In this document: piece by piece, positions 35,583 through 45,776 of the stretch
Layout: each line of letters begins with the position of its first letter
How positions within the stretch are numbered: position 1 is the stretch's first letter
Assembly: GCA_022457065.1 (NCBI GenBank)
Contig: JAJGBQ010000003.1
Location: 4,650,001 to 4,714,000 of the forward strand
Source: Curvularia sp. ZM96
Taxonomy: Eukaryota > Ascomycota > Dothideomycetes > Pleosporales > Pleosporaceae
DNA: 64,000 nucleotides
Direction of reading: 5' to 3'
Notes under the pieces: generated by a model
What the model saw: only the letters and a program-made list of their open reading frames with translations
Told to the model about the DNA's origin: nothing
Databases searched by the model: none
Made by a program: the position numbers and the translations under genes

Positions 35583-37476
35583 ATGGCTTCTATACTGGAA
35601 GCATGGCCTCTAACTGGTGCTTTTGTCTTTGTCGCCGGCCTTACGGCCACGTGGGTGGAGTACGTAGCAGGCGAAGTACCAAAGCCCTATCTCGTGAGTA
35701 TGCATACCATCGTGATATCAGACTACTAATAAAGCCAGGATGAGTTTTTTCATGTTCCACAAGCCCAAAAGTATTGTGAAGGAGACTATTCGTGGGATCC
35801 AAAGATTACAACTCCACCTGGCCTGTATGATATACTTGCACAACTGGTATACACAGACGACTTACTATTCGCCCAGATATCTGGTGTCCAAACTCTTCAA
35901 GCCTCTACTAGGTTGTGAAACACGCTTCCTGCGTATGCAAAATGCTGTTGCTTTATGCGCCATTCTAACCATGAGCTATCTCATCCTACGGATGCTACGG
36001 TTTCGCGACATTCCAGCAAGATCTTCGCAGCAGAGCAAGTCCATGGCTGGGAAAGACTCTTCCACTACTGGTTCGACTTCGTTCATTGATGCCCATTCTG
36101 CCCTTAATATTGCCCTCTTTCCTCCTCTCTTCTTCTTCTCTGGGCTATATTATACCGATGTGATGTCTACCTTGACTGTCTTGTTCGCATACACTGCATA
36201 CCTAGCGAGCCCCAGAACATCTTTCAGCCCTGGAAATGGCGCCATCGTTATTTTGTCTGGAATCTTGTCACTGTTTTTCCGACAGACAAACATTTTCTGG
36301 GTAGCCGTCTTCCCGGCTGGACTTGCTGTCGTGAACGCACTCAAGGCGGACAAACCCTCAGGCACTTCGAACAGCCGCGACATTGCAGGAGTTCTGCGAG
36401 GGAGTTGGGAAACGGGGACGGTTTTTGATACTCCTGCGCAAGATACTGAAATCCAAGGTTCGTCGCACCACACCATTCGAGATGGATCTGACTAATGATG
36501 CTTAGATGTCCTCGTCTTTCTGCTTTCAGTAGTAGTGGCTGCTCTGAGCAAGCCTCTACTCGTACTCAAAGTTGCTTTGCCATATGCAGTTATTCTAATC
36601 CTGTTCGCCGGTTTCGTTGCGTGGAACGGCAGTGTTGTCCTTGGTAAGGTCTCGAGGTACATTCAGAGGCTGGAAAAGCTAACGTCCGTAGGTGACAAGT
36701 CTGCACATACAGCCACGATACACCTCCCGCAAATGCTGTACATTTGGCCATACTTGGCGTTCTTCTCTTCCCCCCTTCTGCTAGGACCACTTCTCAGACC
36801 CATCGTCCCGTTACTGCCAAAGCCGGTTCTAGACCTCTGTGACAAGGTCTTGAGCACTTCTGCTTATGGCCTCCCGTCGCTTCTCGCATCCATCATGTTC
36901 ATTACCTGGGGGCTGCTCTCCGTTCACTTCAACACCATCATCCATCCCTATACTCTGGCCGATAACCGACATTACGTGTTTTACGTATTCAAGTTGCTTC
37001 GACTATATCCGGCATTGAGATACCTCGCAGTGCCAGTTTACTTCGTCTGCGCATGGGCTGTCGTTAATGCTCTCGCTACACTGACAAGAGCTGCGCCTAC
37101 AGAAACCAAAGATTCGTCAAAGAATCAAGATGAGACCGATTCCGCCCAACCTCACGCAAACAGTCAGCCTTGTCGCGTCAGTTTTGTCGTGATATGGCTA
37201 GCTGCAACTGCTCTATCCGTGATTACGGCCCCGCTGGTTGAGCCTCGATACTTTATCATTCCATGGGTTATTTGGCGACTGCACGTCACACGCAACATGG
37301 CTCCAGGTACCGAAGCTTCGGTGTCGTCATCAGCTGGGAAGTCAACGTTGGACGTACGCATGGTATTGGAAACGATTTGGCTTCTTATTCTCAACTTGGT
37401 CGTGTGCTACATTTTCTTGTACCGAACATTTACATGGGCGAACGAACCTGGTAACCTACAGCGCTTCATATGGTAG
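35583..37476 (+). CDS. ALG10: Dol-P-Glc alpha-1,2-glucosyltransferase (Alg10/Die2)
   Basis: Five exons: 35583-35693, 35739-35824, 35877-36457, 36506-36643 and 36692-37476; 566 residues. It adds the terminal alpha-1,2-glucose to the dolichol-linked oligosaccharide in the ER lumen, the last step before transfer to protein. Signature: PYLDEFFHVPQAQKYCEGDY, then WDPKITTPPGLYLVSKLF, the lumenal loop with the acidic catalytic site after the first TM helix. Many hydrophobic helices follow (for example SALNIALFPPLFFFSGLYYTD, LPYAVILILFAGFVAW, LYIWPYLAFFSSPLLLGPLL). The protein ends FTWANEPGNLQRFIW, the usual C-terminus. VVLGDKSAHTATIHLPQMLY is formed only when the 48 nt fourth intron is removed; that intron is in frame and stop-free. 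Confidence 0.95.
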
Positions 37477-38007
37477 TGTTGAGGTATTTCCATGTGTATG
37501 AAGCGCATGCTCGTACGGGGCTAGAGGACCCAGTCGTCATAATGTACGAAAGGACCTTCATCCACAATCAAGTTCTTCGAGTACGAGTATGCACTTCTTC
37601 GAAGCACACAATTTTACGCTGGCTCATCGAACGTGCATCACACAGTATTGGAATGCCAGGGGAGCGCGTTTCACAATAGATAAAAATGTATTCAAGACAA
37701 AGGAAAACACCCAATGACAAGCATCCAGAAACAGACACGATAGCTTAGATGCATATTGATACAACGCCTTCCCCCAAATGATAGTGCATTCTTCGTCTGA
37801 ACAGCAAAAACGCCCGGCTCCTTCTGACTCTAGTCCTGTGGACTCTGACAAATCTTACACAACAGCATCTGACCCAATACCATGACCCTTTTTTCTTTTC
37901 TTTTCTTATTCTCTAACACCCGCTTTCGTTTTCGGCGACATCGTCTCAGTGTATCCGCGCGCTTCCGCCCGGGATGGCCCATGTTGCCAACGCTTCTCTT
38001 GGAGCAC
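37477..38007. other. Convergent 3' intergenic region
   Basis: Between the ALG10 and VTC1 stops; contains T-rich runs near 37885-37915 expected for a VTC1 3' UTR. No gene seen. Confidence 0.55.
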
Positions 38008-38463
38008 TTAGTGCTTGCTGTGCTCATCGCTTCCCATGGTCAACCTCAAGACGAAGTTGACAATGACAGCAGCAAACAGGGCAATGGTGAGGATGGTGGG
38101 ACCCAGCCTGTCGTCGAAGCCGCCCTGGCCCCTCAACCTTATGCTCCTGGCGCGCCAGTGGAAGGTAAACAGAGCGTAAATCATGGCCATCATGGCAACG
38201 AGGGTGAAGAGACCAGCGGAAATCTTTCCGATCTTGTCGCCGAAGTTAAGGAGGCCGATTGCGAGACCACCGAGGATGACGGTGAAGTTGAGCCATGAAA
38301 GGAAGGTACGCTCGTTGGCGAAGAAGACTTTGGGCTCGACGCGGGTGGGAAGGGCGATGCGCTTGCCTGGAGGGAATTGTTAGCGATGCGATACGAATCG
38401 AGGGCGGTATTTTGAGGACGCGAGCTTACCTGGCGCGGTCTGGAGAAGAGGTTGGGTAGACAT
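38008..38463 (-). CDS. VTC1: Vacuolar transporter chaperone subunit Vtc1
   Basis: Two exons, 38463-38430 and 38366-38008, intron 63 nt; 130 residues, the same size as yeast Vtc1 (about 129). Vtc1 is the small three-helix subunit of the VTC complex that synthesises and translocates polyphosphate at the vacuole. The sequence starts MSTQPLLQTAPGKRIALPTR and continues VEPKVFFANERTFLSWLNF, the hallmark of the domain with its conserved basic and acidic residues. Three membrane helices follow: TVILGGLAIGLLNF, AGLFTLVAMMAMIYALFTF and PTILTIALFAAVIVNFVLRL. The 34 nt first exon completes the N-terminus. It diverges from the dynein light chain gene. Confidence 0.96.
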
Positions 38464-39019
38464 GACGAAAGAGGATGTTGTATAGCCCCACTGGCGTATC
38501 GCGACGAAGAGCTCCTGGGCGGTTTCCTGGGCCGAAACGGGTGCGCAATTGACGAATGCGGTGCAGAGGGCGAGACGGCGCAGCTTCAGCAGTTCTCGGC
38601 AGGAATAACAAAGAGGTAGGAGGGATCCAAAAGCGCGGCAGAAATAATCAGAGCTTGTCTCGTCTTGCGGGTCGCGATGAACCCAGTTGCAGACCCATGC
38701 TCCAAGCAAAGCAGCCGCCCTGCAGCCAATGGTGAGGCAGCATGCGCCCATGTGACAAGGCCGAGCTGCGCGCTCCTGATTGGCTGGCAGGGGCAGCGCA
38801 GGAGCTGGAGTGGCCCGACCGGCCGCACCTGCATGGGCGCTGCGAACAAGCAACCACGTCGGCATGCGGGCACTGACCTCGACGCTAGCTCTCCCAAACA
38901 CGTAAACACACTTGCTCCCGCAGCTCACCACCATTCACTCAATCCGTCCCAGATCCAGTCAATCCCCACCCTCTGCGCAACCCCTGCTTCCATTGCTACC
39001 ACCAAATACACCCATCACA
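38464..39019. promoter_or_regulatory. Divergent promoter of VTC1 and the dynein light chain
   Basis: About 560 GC-rich bases between divergent ATGs. Two CCAAT boxes in opposite orientation occur at 38726-38730 (plus) and 38779-38783 (minus), 50 bases apart, compatible with HAP/NF-Y binding. The final 100 bases before the dynein ATG are C/A/T-rich, a usual fungal leader. Confidence 0.5.
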
Positions 39020-39616
39020 ATGGCTGTAAGTGCCCCTCTGGAATCGCAGCGGAGCTTACTAACACCACAGCAACAGGATCATTCACCGCTTCCCACCTCT
39101 GAGCTGCAGCAGATTGCTCAAACCGTAAGTGCTCCCTGAAACCTGGTACTCAGGGCCCAGTGACATAGACTGACCATATTAACCAGGCCTGCGAGCAAGC
39201 CGTCGGCTCCGCCACATCATACGACCACACCAAAGTCGGCGAGTGGAACAGCGAGATCATTGTAGGCTCTCCCCATCCTCCCCAAGACGACCGTCTTTAC
39301 TCAGCAACGACTAACCTGTCTGTCTCTGTAGCAACACATCCTGAAGACTCTCATCAGCAAGACGACTCCTGCCTCAGATTCCTCAAACGCAGACGCCCCC
39401 TCGCAACCCGCCTACAAGTACATTGCCAACAGCACCGTCATCCAACACCACGGCAACTCGCCCGCCGACATTGAGAAGCAGGGCCGTCGCGGTATGCACA
39501 GCGCTGTCGGTGCCTTCTGGAACAACGAAAAGGACGGAACATACACATACAAGTGGGAGGCGGCTGATAGCAAGGGCATGGATATTGTCATCACCATCAC
39601 CTGGATTGCCATCTAA
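39020..39616 (+). CDS. Tctex-type dynein light chain
   Basis: Four coding exons: 39020-39025, 39071-39124, 39187-39261 and 39332-39616; 139 residues. Tctex1/DYNLT dimers sit on the dynein intermediate chain of cytoplasmic dynein. Typical features are LQQIAQTACEQAVGSATSYDHTKVGEWNSEIIQHILKTLI in the helical half (two helices), and YKYIANSTVIQHHG plus GTYTYKWEAADSKGMDIVITITWIAI in the beta-strand half. An acidic/Ser insertion between them is seen in other fungal copies. The first intron (45 nt, donor gtaagt, branch-like ctaac, acceptor cacag) follows only two codons, and because it is in frame without a stop its retention would add 15 residues; the spliced form is my choice. Confidence 0.9.
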
Positions 39617-40316
39617 AAAAGCGAAAAAGTGTTGCGACAATTCTTGGTGGATGGAGTGGAGTCTTCTCCGTGGAAGATCAACTTGGTAATTTTGTAGGCG
39701 GAGAGAAGAAGGAGCGAGCAAAGGCCAAGTGGGGAGATGGCTTGCTGAGAGAAAAGACTGGCGAAACTGTTTGAACTCCCTGTGTGGCTTGGATACGCAC
39801 CTTGTCCAAGTGCTGCGTTTCCTTGTGCTGCTTCTCCTTTCCCTCATAGCTAGCGGCGTTGGAAAAGCTCAAAACAGCGAAATTGATACCTCTTACCCTT
39901 GAAGTGTAGCCTGCTGATCACATGGTTAAACAGCCAAGACCTCGTATTGATGTCGTGCATATAAGAGTGGAGATGTGTGTATGTGTGCATCCACAAGACA
40001 AGTGTGGATAGCATGGTTGAACATGGTACGTATTTTCTACTGTATGTCTGTATATAAAGATTTTATCTCTTCATCTCTTTCGTCTACATGAAACGTCATG
40101 GCCTCCTACGGCTCGTCGTTCATGCTACGCATCCCCTCCCCCCAACCCATCCAGCCCAGAGAAGCGCAGTGCAACCCTTCAGAAAGCCAACCCGACAAAG
40201 CACTAAATGGCAGAGGTGTATATCAAAGCACTCGAGTGTTCAACAAGAACACTGCCAAGAAAACTAACAAGCACAAGCAAGAAACAGAGTTTTGAAAACA
40301 AAAAACAAAAAGAGTT
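39617..40316. other. Convergent 3' intergenic region
   Basis: About 700 bases between the dynein light chain stop and the bZIP stop. A/T-rich near 40020-40080 and A-rich at 40240-40316 (3' flank of the bZIP gene). No gene seen. Confidence 0.5.
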
Positions 40317-41511
40317 TTAGGCGTCTGCCTTGGGACTCTTGGCCTGTGTGCCCACGCCGTCTGTGTGCGTAGAGCTACTCCGTCCGCTGGTAGCCTGCTC
40401 GCGCTTGTTCAGCAGAGCCTTGAGCTCATCTGTTGTGCTCTTGCCGCCGCTCTTCTCGGTGATGAGGCTCTTGAGCCAAGCATTCTCCGTCTGCAGCTGC
40501 TCGATGGTGGCCTCGAGCTTGGCCACCTTCTCCTGGGCTTCCTTTTGCGACTGCTCGAGAGCCTGCTCGCGCTGCTTCTTCTTGATGCGGAAGCGGGCAC
40601 TCGCGGCTGTGTTTCGGCGGCGCTTGTCCTCTTCTGCTGCAATTCGAGCATTCTCGTCGAGCGACTGGGGCATCACGGGGGTGCCATTGTCGATCTTGCG
40701 CTTCTTGGAGGCTTGGTCATAGCCCTGTGTGATGGGTGACACGGGAGCGTTTGGTGAAGCAAAGTTGGGTGCGATTGGGTAGTGGTTGGGTTGGTTGGGT
40801 GCGAGCGGCAGAGCCGGATCAAAAGGGCCAGTGGCAGGAAAGTTGTTGAAATCGGTGAAAGGGAAGTCGCCTACAAACAGATCCAGGTCAGCCATGGCTC
40901 ATAAGGATCACCATCAGAGAGCAGCGGGGGAAGCGCGAGGTGGATAACCTGTCTCAAGCAGCACAAGGAGTTGCGTGCTTGGGACCATGCTTAGCAACAG
41001 GGCTGCATAAGCACGAGGCCCTCTGAGTGGTTGGTTTGTGCAGCGTGGGGGTTACAATGCAGGCAACACAGCATGGCGAGAGGGGTTTGGCATGCGCCTC
41101 GCCCGTCTGCCATTGGTCGACGTATTGCAAAAACATTACACGGCGGCTGCAGCGTGCATTTGTCGACTAGGCCAGGCCATTGCGACAGGAAACGGTCTCG
41201 TGAACCATAATGAATGACTTACCATTGAGGTTGAAATCCATGTTGACGCTGGCGGGTGGCTGGAACCCCTCGGTGGTCTTCAGCGGCTGTGATGGCTCGT
41301 TGTCGAAGTTGATGTCGAAATTGCTAGAGGTGCCGAAATCGACGCTGCCGTTGTGGGCGTTGCTGACGTCAAAGAAGTCGGTGTTGAGGAAGTCGGAAAA
41401 GTCGTCGACTGGTGCGGGATCGGCGAGCAAGTCCTGCGGTGGCGATGGCTGGTTGAGCGTCGCAATGTACTGGGACACGTTGGGCCCTCGCTGCCCCTTG
41501 TAGGATGACAT
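40317..41511 (-). CDS. MetR/CYS3-like bZIP transcription factor
   Basis: Two exons, 41511-41223 and 40870-40317, intron 352 nt; 280 residues. The N-terminus MSSYKGQRGPNVSQYIATLN is the conserved block of the fungal sulphur regulators MetR, CYS-3 and Zip1, which activate sulphate uptake and assimilation genes. The bZIP basic region RRRNTAASARFRIKKKQR lies at about residues 180-198, followed by a leucine zipper to about 240. The middle is Pro/Asn/Phe-rich and acidic, likely transactivating. The stop TAA in frame at 41527-41529 fixes the ATG at 41511 as the first possible start. The long intron contains an in-frame ATG at 40895 that would give a 192-residue form without the conserved N-terminus. 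In Neurospora and Aspergillus such factors are controlled by sulphur and SCF-mediated degradation; that is family knowledge. Confidence 0.88.
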
Positions 41512-42980
41512 GGGCGGGATGCCGTGTTACGGTATTGCAGTCGACGGCGGAGAGGGAGTGAAGTTGCTGGAGAGTCTGATCGGGGTACAACTGGGGGTGG
41601 GCTTCGGAGGGGTTTTAGGACCGGCCAAACCCGCGTTGAGCAAAGCGGGTCCGATTACGCTGGTGTGTCGTCTTCTTCTGGCAAGGCTGGACGACGGGAC
41701 GGCGCCGTTCAGTGGGTCGCGGGCCTGATGTCGATTTTGTGCTGCGCAAGGCCGGCAAACGTGTGCAAAAAGAACGGGAGGGCTGTGTGGGAAAGTGGTG
41801 ACGTTGAACGATTGTCGAAAAATACGCAGGGCGTTGGGAGGGTCCCGCGGAGGAATTCTAGTCACTATTAGCGGTTTGCAGCGAAGCCGCGGTATGGCCG
41901 AGACTCACCCCACGTGTGTCTGGGGCACCACACCTCGGGATCTGATGCCCACACTCGTATATCGGTTGAAGCTTTTTGTACTCCGTAGATGATGGAGGAG
42001 AAAACACTTCTCCCTCTGCTCTACGAGACGACGATACATGTACACATTAGCAAGCTTACACTGACCTTTGCGCCCTTTGCATGGAATTGCCAGATTCAGG
42101 CTCGGAATTTCTAAGCAATGCCGCCCACGCTGTGCTCGAGCGAATCACGCGGCATCCGGTTGCGCCGACTTTGCTCCACCCACTTACGGCGGCCGTAGCA
42201 GCAACATCGGAACCTTGTATACAGAATAGGCAGACACGATTACTTATATGCTCTCACCGAGCAAGTGCCGGATAAGCAGCAAACTTTGAGATCCGAGATC
42301 TGGCATCTTAGATCTGGGTGTGTTCCCCAGCCAAGTGAAGAAAGCAGGACGGGTTCTGCAAGTCCTATATACATGCTCGAGGTATTACTATCTAGAGCAT
42401 TACAGAGCTCGAGACTACATCGTGTTCACTTCTACGGCCTAGTTTGTAATCCAATATTGTGTAGTGGGTAAAAGAATTGGTCAGCTTTACCAGGATGCGG
42501 GGCTAACTCCGCGTCTACTAACTCTTGGGCGCAGATACAGCGCCTAAAATGACTGTTACGCTACACGATTATCTAAAGTCAGCAACAACAGCAGCAGCCT
42601 CGGCAGATTGCTCGGGAGCAGTGATGAGACAACGACCAGAAGCTGGGCACTTCAATCGTGACAGCTAGCTTTTTGCATCGATGATGCATGCAGACTTGAA
42701 AGCAGCTCTGTGCCATCCGCGATTCTCTCCTCCAGTATACATGCGAGCCCCAGCAATCAAAATGTACCCCTGCATGCCAGACCCTTTTTCTCTATTTCAA
42801 TTCAAAGTGCGTGGGAGCGGCTACGCCAAGTTGCTACAAAGGATGGACCGCGTCACGTGGCAGCAGGGTTAACGCGTCTGACCGCCTGAGCGCGACTCCT
42901 CCCTGGATACTATCGATAACCGCTTCTACCACCAACAACCGTCTGACCCCTCCCATGCCGGCAAGAAAAGCACAGATGCA
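41512..42980. promoter_or_regulatory. Divergent region between the bZIP and CENP-N genes
   Basis: About 1.47 kb with both promoters. A 112-codon minus-strand frame (41865-41527) ends shortly before the bZIP start. On the CENP-N side, CACGTG at 42855-42860 (in GTCACGTGG) and ACGCGT at 42872-42877 occur within 130 bases of the ATG. The middle, 41960-42800, shows nothing I can identify. Confidence 0.45.
42872..42877. promoter_or_regulatory. MCB-like ACGCGT near an E-box upstream of CENP-N
   Basis: Palindromic ACGCGT about 104 bases before the CENP-N start, 12 bases from the palindrome CACGTG. Candidate sites for MBF-type and bHLH (Cbf1-like) factors; a motif match only. Confidence 0.35.
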
Positions 42981-44492
42981 ATGGCTGCCGCCCCGGACTA
43001 CAAGAACATCCCCCACTCGCACCGCCTACCCGTAACCCACCGTGATGTCCAGCGCACCTTCACCAAGCTCTCCCGCCAATCGCTCATATCCCTCGCACTG
43101 CAATGGCTCAGCAAAAAGAACCGCGACTTCTGCAAACCCTTTCTCCTCGAAGACCGCACAGAAGAGGACGACGACGAGACCTACGAGCCGGCACAGAGCT
43201 ATGAAGTGCTCCAGGAGATTTACAAGCAGCTAGCTGCACGCAAAGGTGGCCGGAGAGAAGTCATGGATCGCATCCTCGAGGGAGACTGGAGACACGGCAT
43301 ATCCATGTATCAGCTAGCCACGGCAGAGATACAGTACCTGCTCGATCACCCCAATGCCTTGCGCTGGACAGCGAAGCGCCTTACCAAGATACCCAATGCG
43401 CGATCACCCATCACAGACATGGAAGTCACAAATGAATCGGACCACCTCCCTCGCTTCCAGGCGCAAACCTTCATGGCGAATCTGGCGAGAGAACTGACGC
43501 CGCTGATGAAAGCCCACTATCTCATTATGCGAGTCAAGACTTCGTCCATGACCATACTTCGGGTCTACATACACGATTCGCCATATAGCAACGAATCATC
43601 TCTGGCAGTTGATTCCACCAACGCAGACCATGCAAAGGCTGTCTTTTTCATATGGCCCAATGGCTCTCCCTTTGTGTATTCCTCACTGGCGACACTGACT
43701 GGTCAAGTGGTGAGTGACGACGGGCGGCATTTGCGAGAAATTGTACAGCAGGCAATACCAAAGGCCTTCTCGAGGCCTTCTGCACGATACCAATTGACCG
43801 GCACCAACTTTACAACCAAGTCACTCGACGCACTTTTGACATATCGTGGCCCGGGTATGAGCAACGCCGCAGCAGGGGGTTGGAGCATCTTTCAAGACCA
43901 TAGTTTCAGCCAGAATGCTCTCGATTTCATCATCACACAAAAAGGCGACAAGCACGACAAGTCTCAAGGCGACAAGAGCAGTGCAGATGGTGGAAATAAA
44001 GCTGGCCCAGGCAGGCCGAAACGACCTTTAGATGACAAGGAGTCTCCAGAATCTAAACGTCGGAAAGAGGTAGCTGCTGGCCGCTTCGGCACCTCAGCCC
44101 GGCCTGGTGATGGCCAGGGTCTTGAAAGGGTCGAAGTGCGAATCGACGACCCATTCCCAGCTACTTCCAAAGGTGGTGATAGGGCGCAGATGGACGGCGA
44201 AACATCCACTCGGGAAGCCCAAACAGCACATCAGCCACGACGTGGGCGTCCTTCCCTGCTTGAGAGAACTGAAGAAGACCTGGAGGAGATTGAGAACGAA
44301 GAGGGCTGGGTGCCAAATGTGCGCATTACTTTTCAAGGCACTCACGTCTTTGCTGGCGTGAGGCAGCTGGTGGAAGAAGGCATTGTAGACGGGGAGAAGA
44401 TGCCAGGCTGGATGACTGGCGAAGCAGGCGTCACGATAGGGTCAGTCAAGGACGGACGGATACGAAGCAAAGACGGCGTCCCGGGTGTTTGA
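42981..44492 (+). CDS. CHL4: Kinetochore protein CENP-N (Chl4/Mis15)
   Basis: Single exon, 503 residues. CENP-N is a subunit of the constitutive centromere-associated network that binds CENP-A nucleosomes and pairs with CENP-L (Iml3). The N-terminal pyrin-like part is recognisable: THRDVQRTFTKLSRQSLISLALQWL at residues 19-43, then VMDRILEGDWRHGISMYQLATAEIQYLLDHPNA. FQAQTFMANLARELTPLMKAHYLIMRV and LTILRVYIHDSPYS-like sequences belong to the following beta domain. A low-complexity stretch with a basic nuclear signal (GRPKRPLDDKESPESKRRK) interrupts before the final conserved strand VPNVRITFQGTHVFAGVRQLVEEGIVD. Fungal Chl4/Mis15 proteins have this architecture and size. I infer the assignment from these blocks. 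Confidence 0.87.
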   Translation: MAAAPDYKNIPHSHRLPVTHRDVQRTFTKLSRQSLISLALQWLSKKNRDFCKPFLLEDRTEEDDDETYEPAQSYEVLQEIYKQLAARKGGRREVMDRILEGDWRHGISMYQLATAEIQYLLDHPNALRWTAKRLTKIPNARSPITDMEVTNESDHLPRFQAQTFMANLARELTPLMKAHYLIMRVKTSSMTILRVYIHDSPYSNESSLAVDSTNADHAKAVFFIWPNGSPFVYSSLATLTGQVVSDDGRHLREIVQQAIPKAFSRPSARYQLTGTNFTTKSLDALLTYRGPGMSNAAAGGWSIFQDHSFSQNALDFIITQKGDKHDKSQGDKSSADGGNKAGPGRPKRPLDDKESPESKRRKEVAAGRFGTSARPGDGQGLERVEVRIDDPFPATSKGGDRAQMDGETSTREAQTAHQPRRGRPSLLERTEEDLEEIENEEGWVPNVRITFQGTHVFAGVRQLVEEGIVDGEKMPGWMTGEAGVTIGSVKDGRIRSKDGVPGV

Positions 44493-45776
44493 TCAACTTA
44501 CAACAATCTCAATGCGCGGCGCTCTTAGGTGTTTTGATATCGGTATACCCATCATTTTGCGGCGTACGGCTTTGCTTTCTCCTTGGGTAGAGACAATCGT
44601 AGCGCTATGCTTTTGCAGCCATTGCACTTTCGCAGTGTTTCAGACATACTGTTGGCATTGAAGAATTCAACAATATTCCTCCCCCTGGATTACACATGCC
44701 AGGGCCTATGTTTGATTTTTCAGCTTCTCTAGCGGGCGTCGTCAGCAGCACTAAGTTTTGTTTTCAACGCTCTCAGACAGGCAATCACAAGTCGTATCAC
44801 ATAAGGCTCATTGATACTAAATCAAGCAGCCATGACAAAAAAAAAGACGCACCCTCATGAGCCATATATCGCTCACTATCTGTTGGTGGAAATAGCTCAA
44901 ACACAGTCTCTATGCATGGTACCGAACCGACCGGATCATTCCTCAAATCTTTACAAAGCACATTGCATACAGACCATCAGCTATGAGTTCATTTCTCTGG
45001 AAAAGTAGCTGAGCAGTTCACGACCCACTCCCAGATCCCCGCAGTCTAGAATTGAGCCTCATGTGGCTTGCCCATCCATCTCCGAGCCCTTTTCTTCGCA
45101 AACCCTCAAGCCACGTCATTCAGGCCCCCTCGGCCTCGGGCCCAAGACGTCCTCACGCGCCACAGCTAGCCCTGCTAATGGCTAGTCCGGAAAACACGGA
45201 AAAGACCCAAGCACGATGTACGCCTCGGCCGTGTAAGCCTGACCTCTGGGTTGATGTCATTTCTGCAGCCTTGCATCCGCCAGGCCCAAATACGCTGCGT
45301 GGATTGGGTGTGGCGTACTGTGGCTGGTGCACGGTCTAGTTTAACGAACAAGGGTGGCTTTGCCGGTTTGCCGGTGGACGGACAGGGCCCCAGTTGAGGC
45401 TGACTGCACCTATAGTATGGATTTGCACCATGCCGAGAAGCGTCATGTGGTCTCGTGTTTGCGGCACATCCGAGCAATAAAGCGTATATTTTGCGCGTCG
45501 CTAAACGCAGTTTGACCGGGGGGAGAGGGAAAAGTGGATTAGATGGGTGAGGACATGGCTTGTGGTTGGGTGAAGTTGATGGATAGGTACAGATGTGTCT
45601 GTGAGACTGAACTTCCTCCCCCAGCAAGCAAGCGACCGGTGACCCTTCTTTTCCCCACCCTAAGAAAGCTTGGAACTTACCCTCTGCATTACTGAAGATA
45701 ACGGGTCTTGGCACATTGAGAGGGAAGAAATCCAACACATATAAAGTTAGGTGAATGCCCCCCATGTAAGCATCTT
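44493..45776. other. Intergenic region, about 1.3 kb
   Basis: Downstream of CENP-N and upstream of the Ser-rich orphan. A 207-codon minus frame (45798-45175) is Pro/His/Arg-rich and has no recognisable content. I see no RNA gene. Confidence 0.45.

Noticed and set aside
36236..36245. ATGGCGCCAT, a perfect CYS3-type binding palindrome
   Set aside because: It lies inside an ALG10 exon, far from a promoter; coincidence is more likely.
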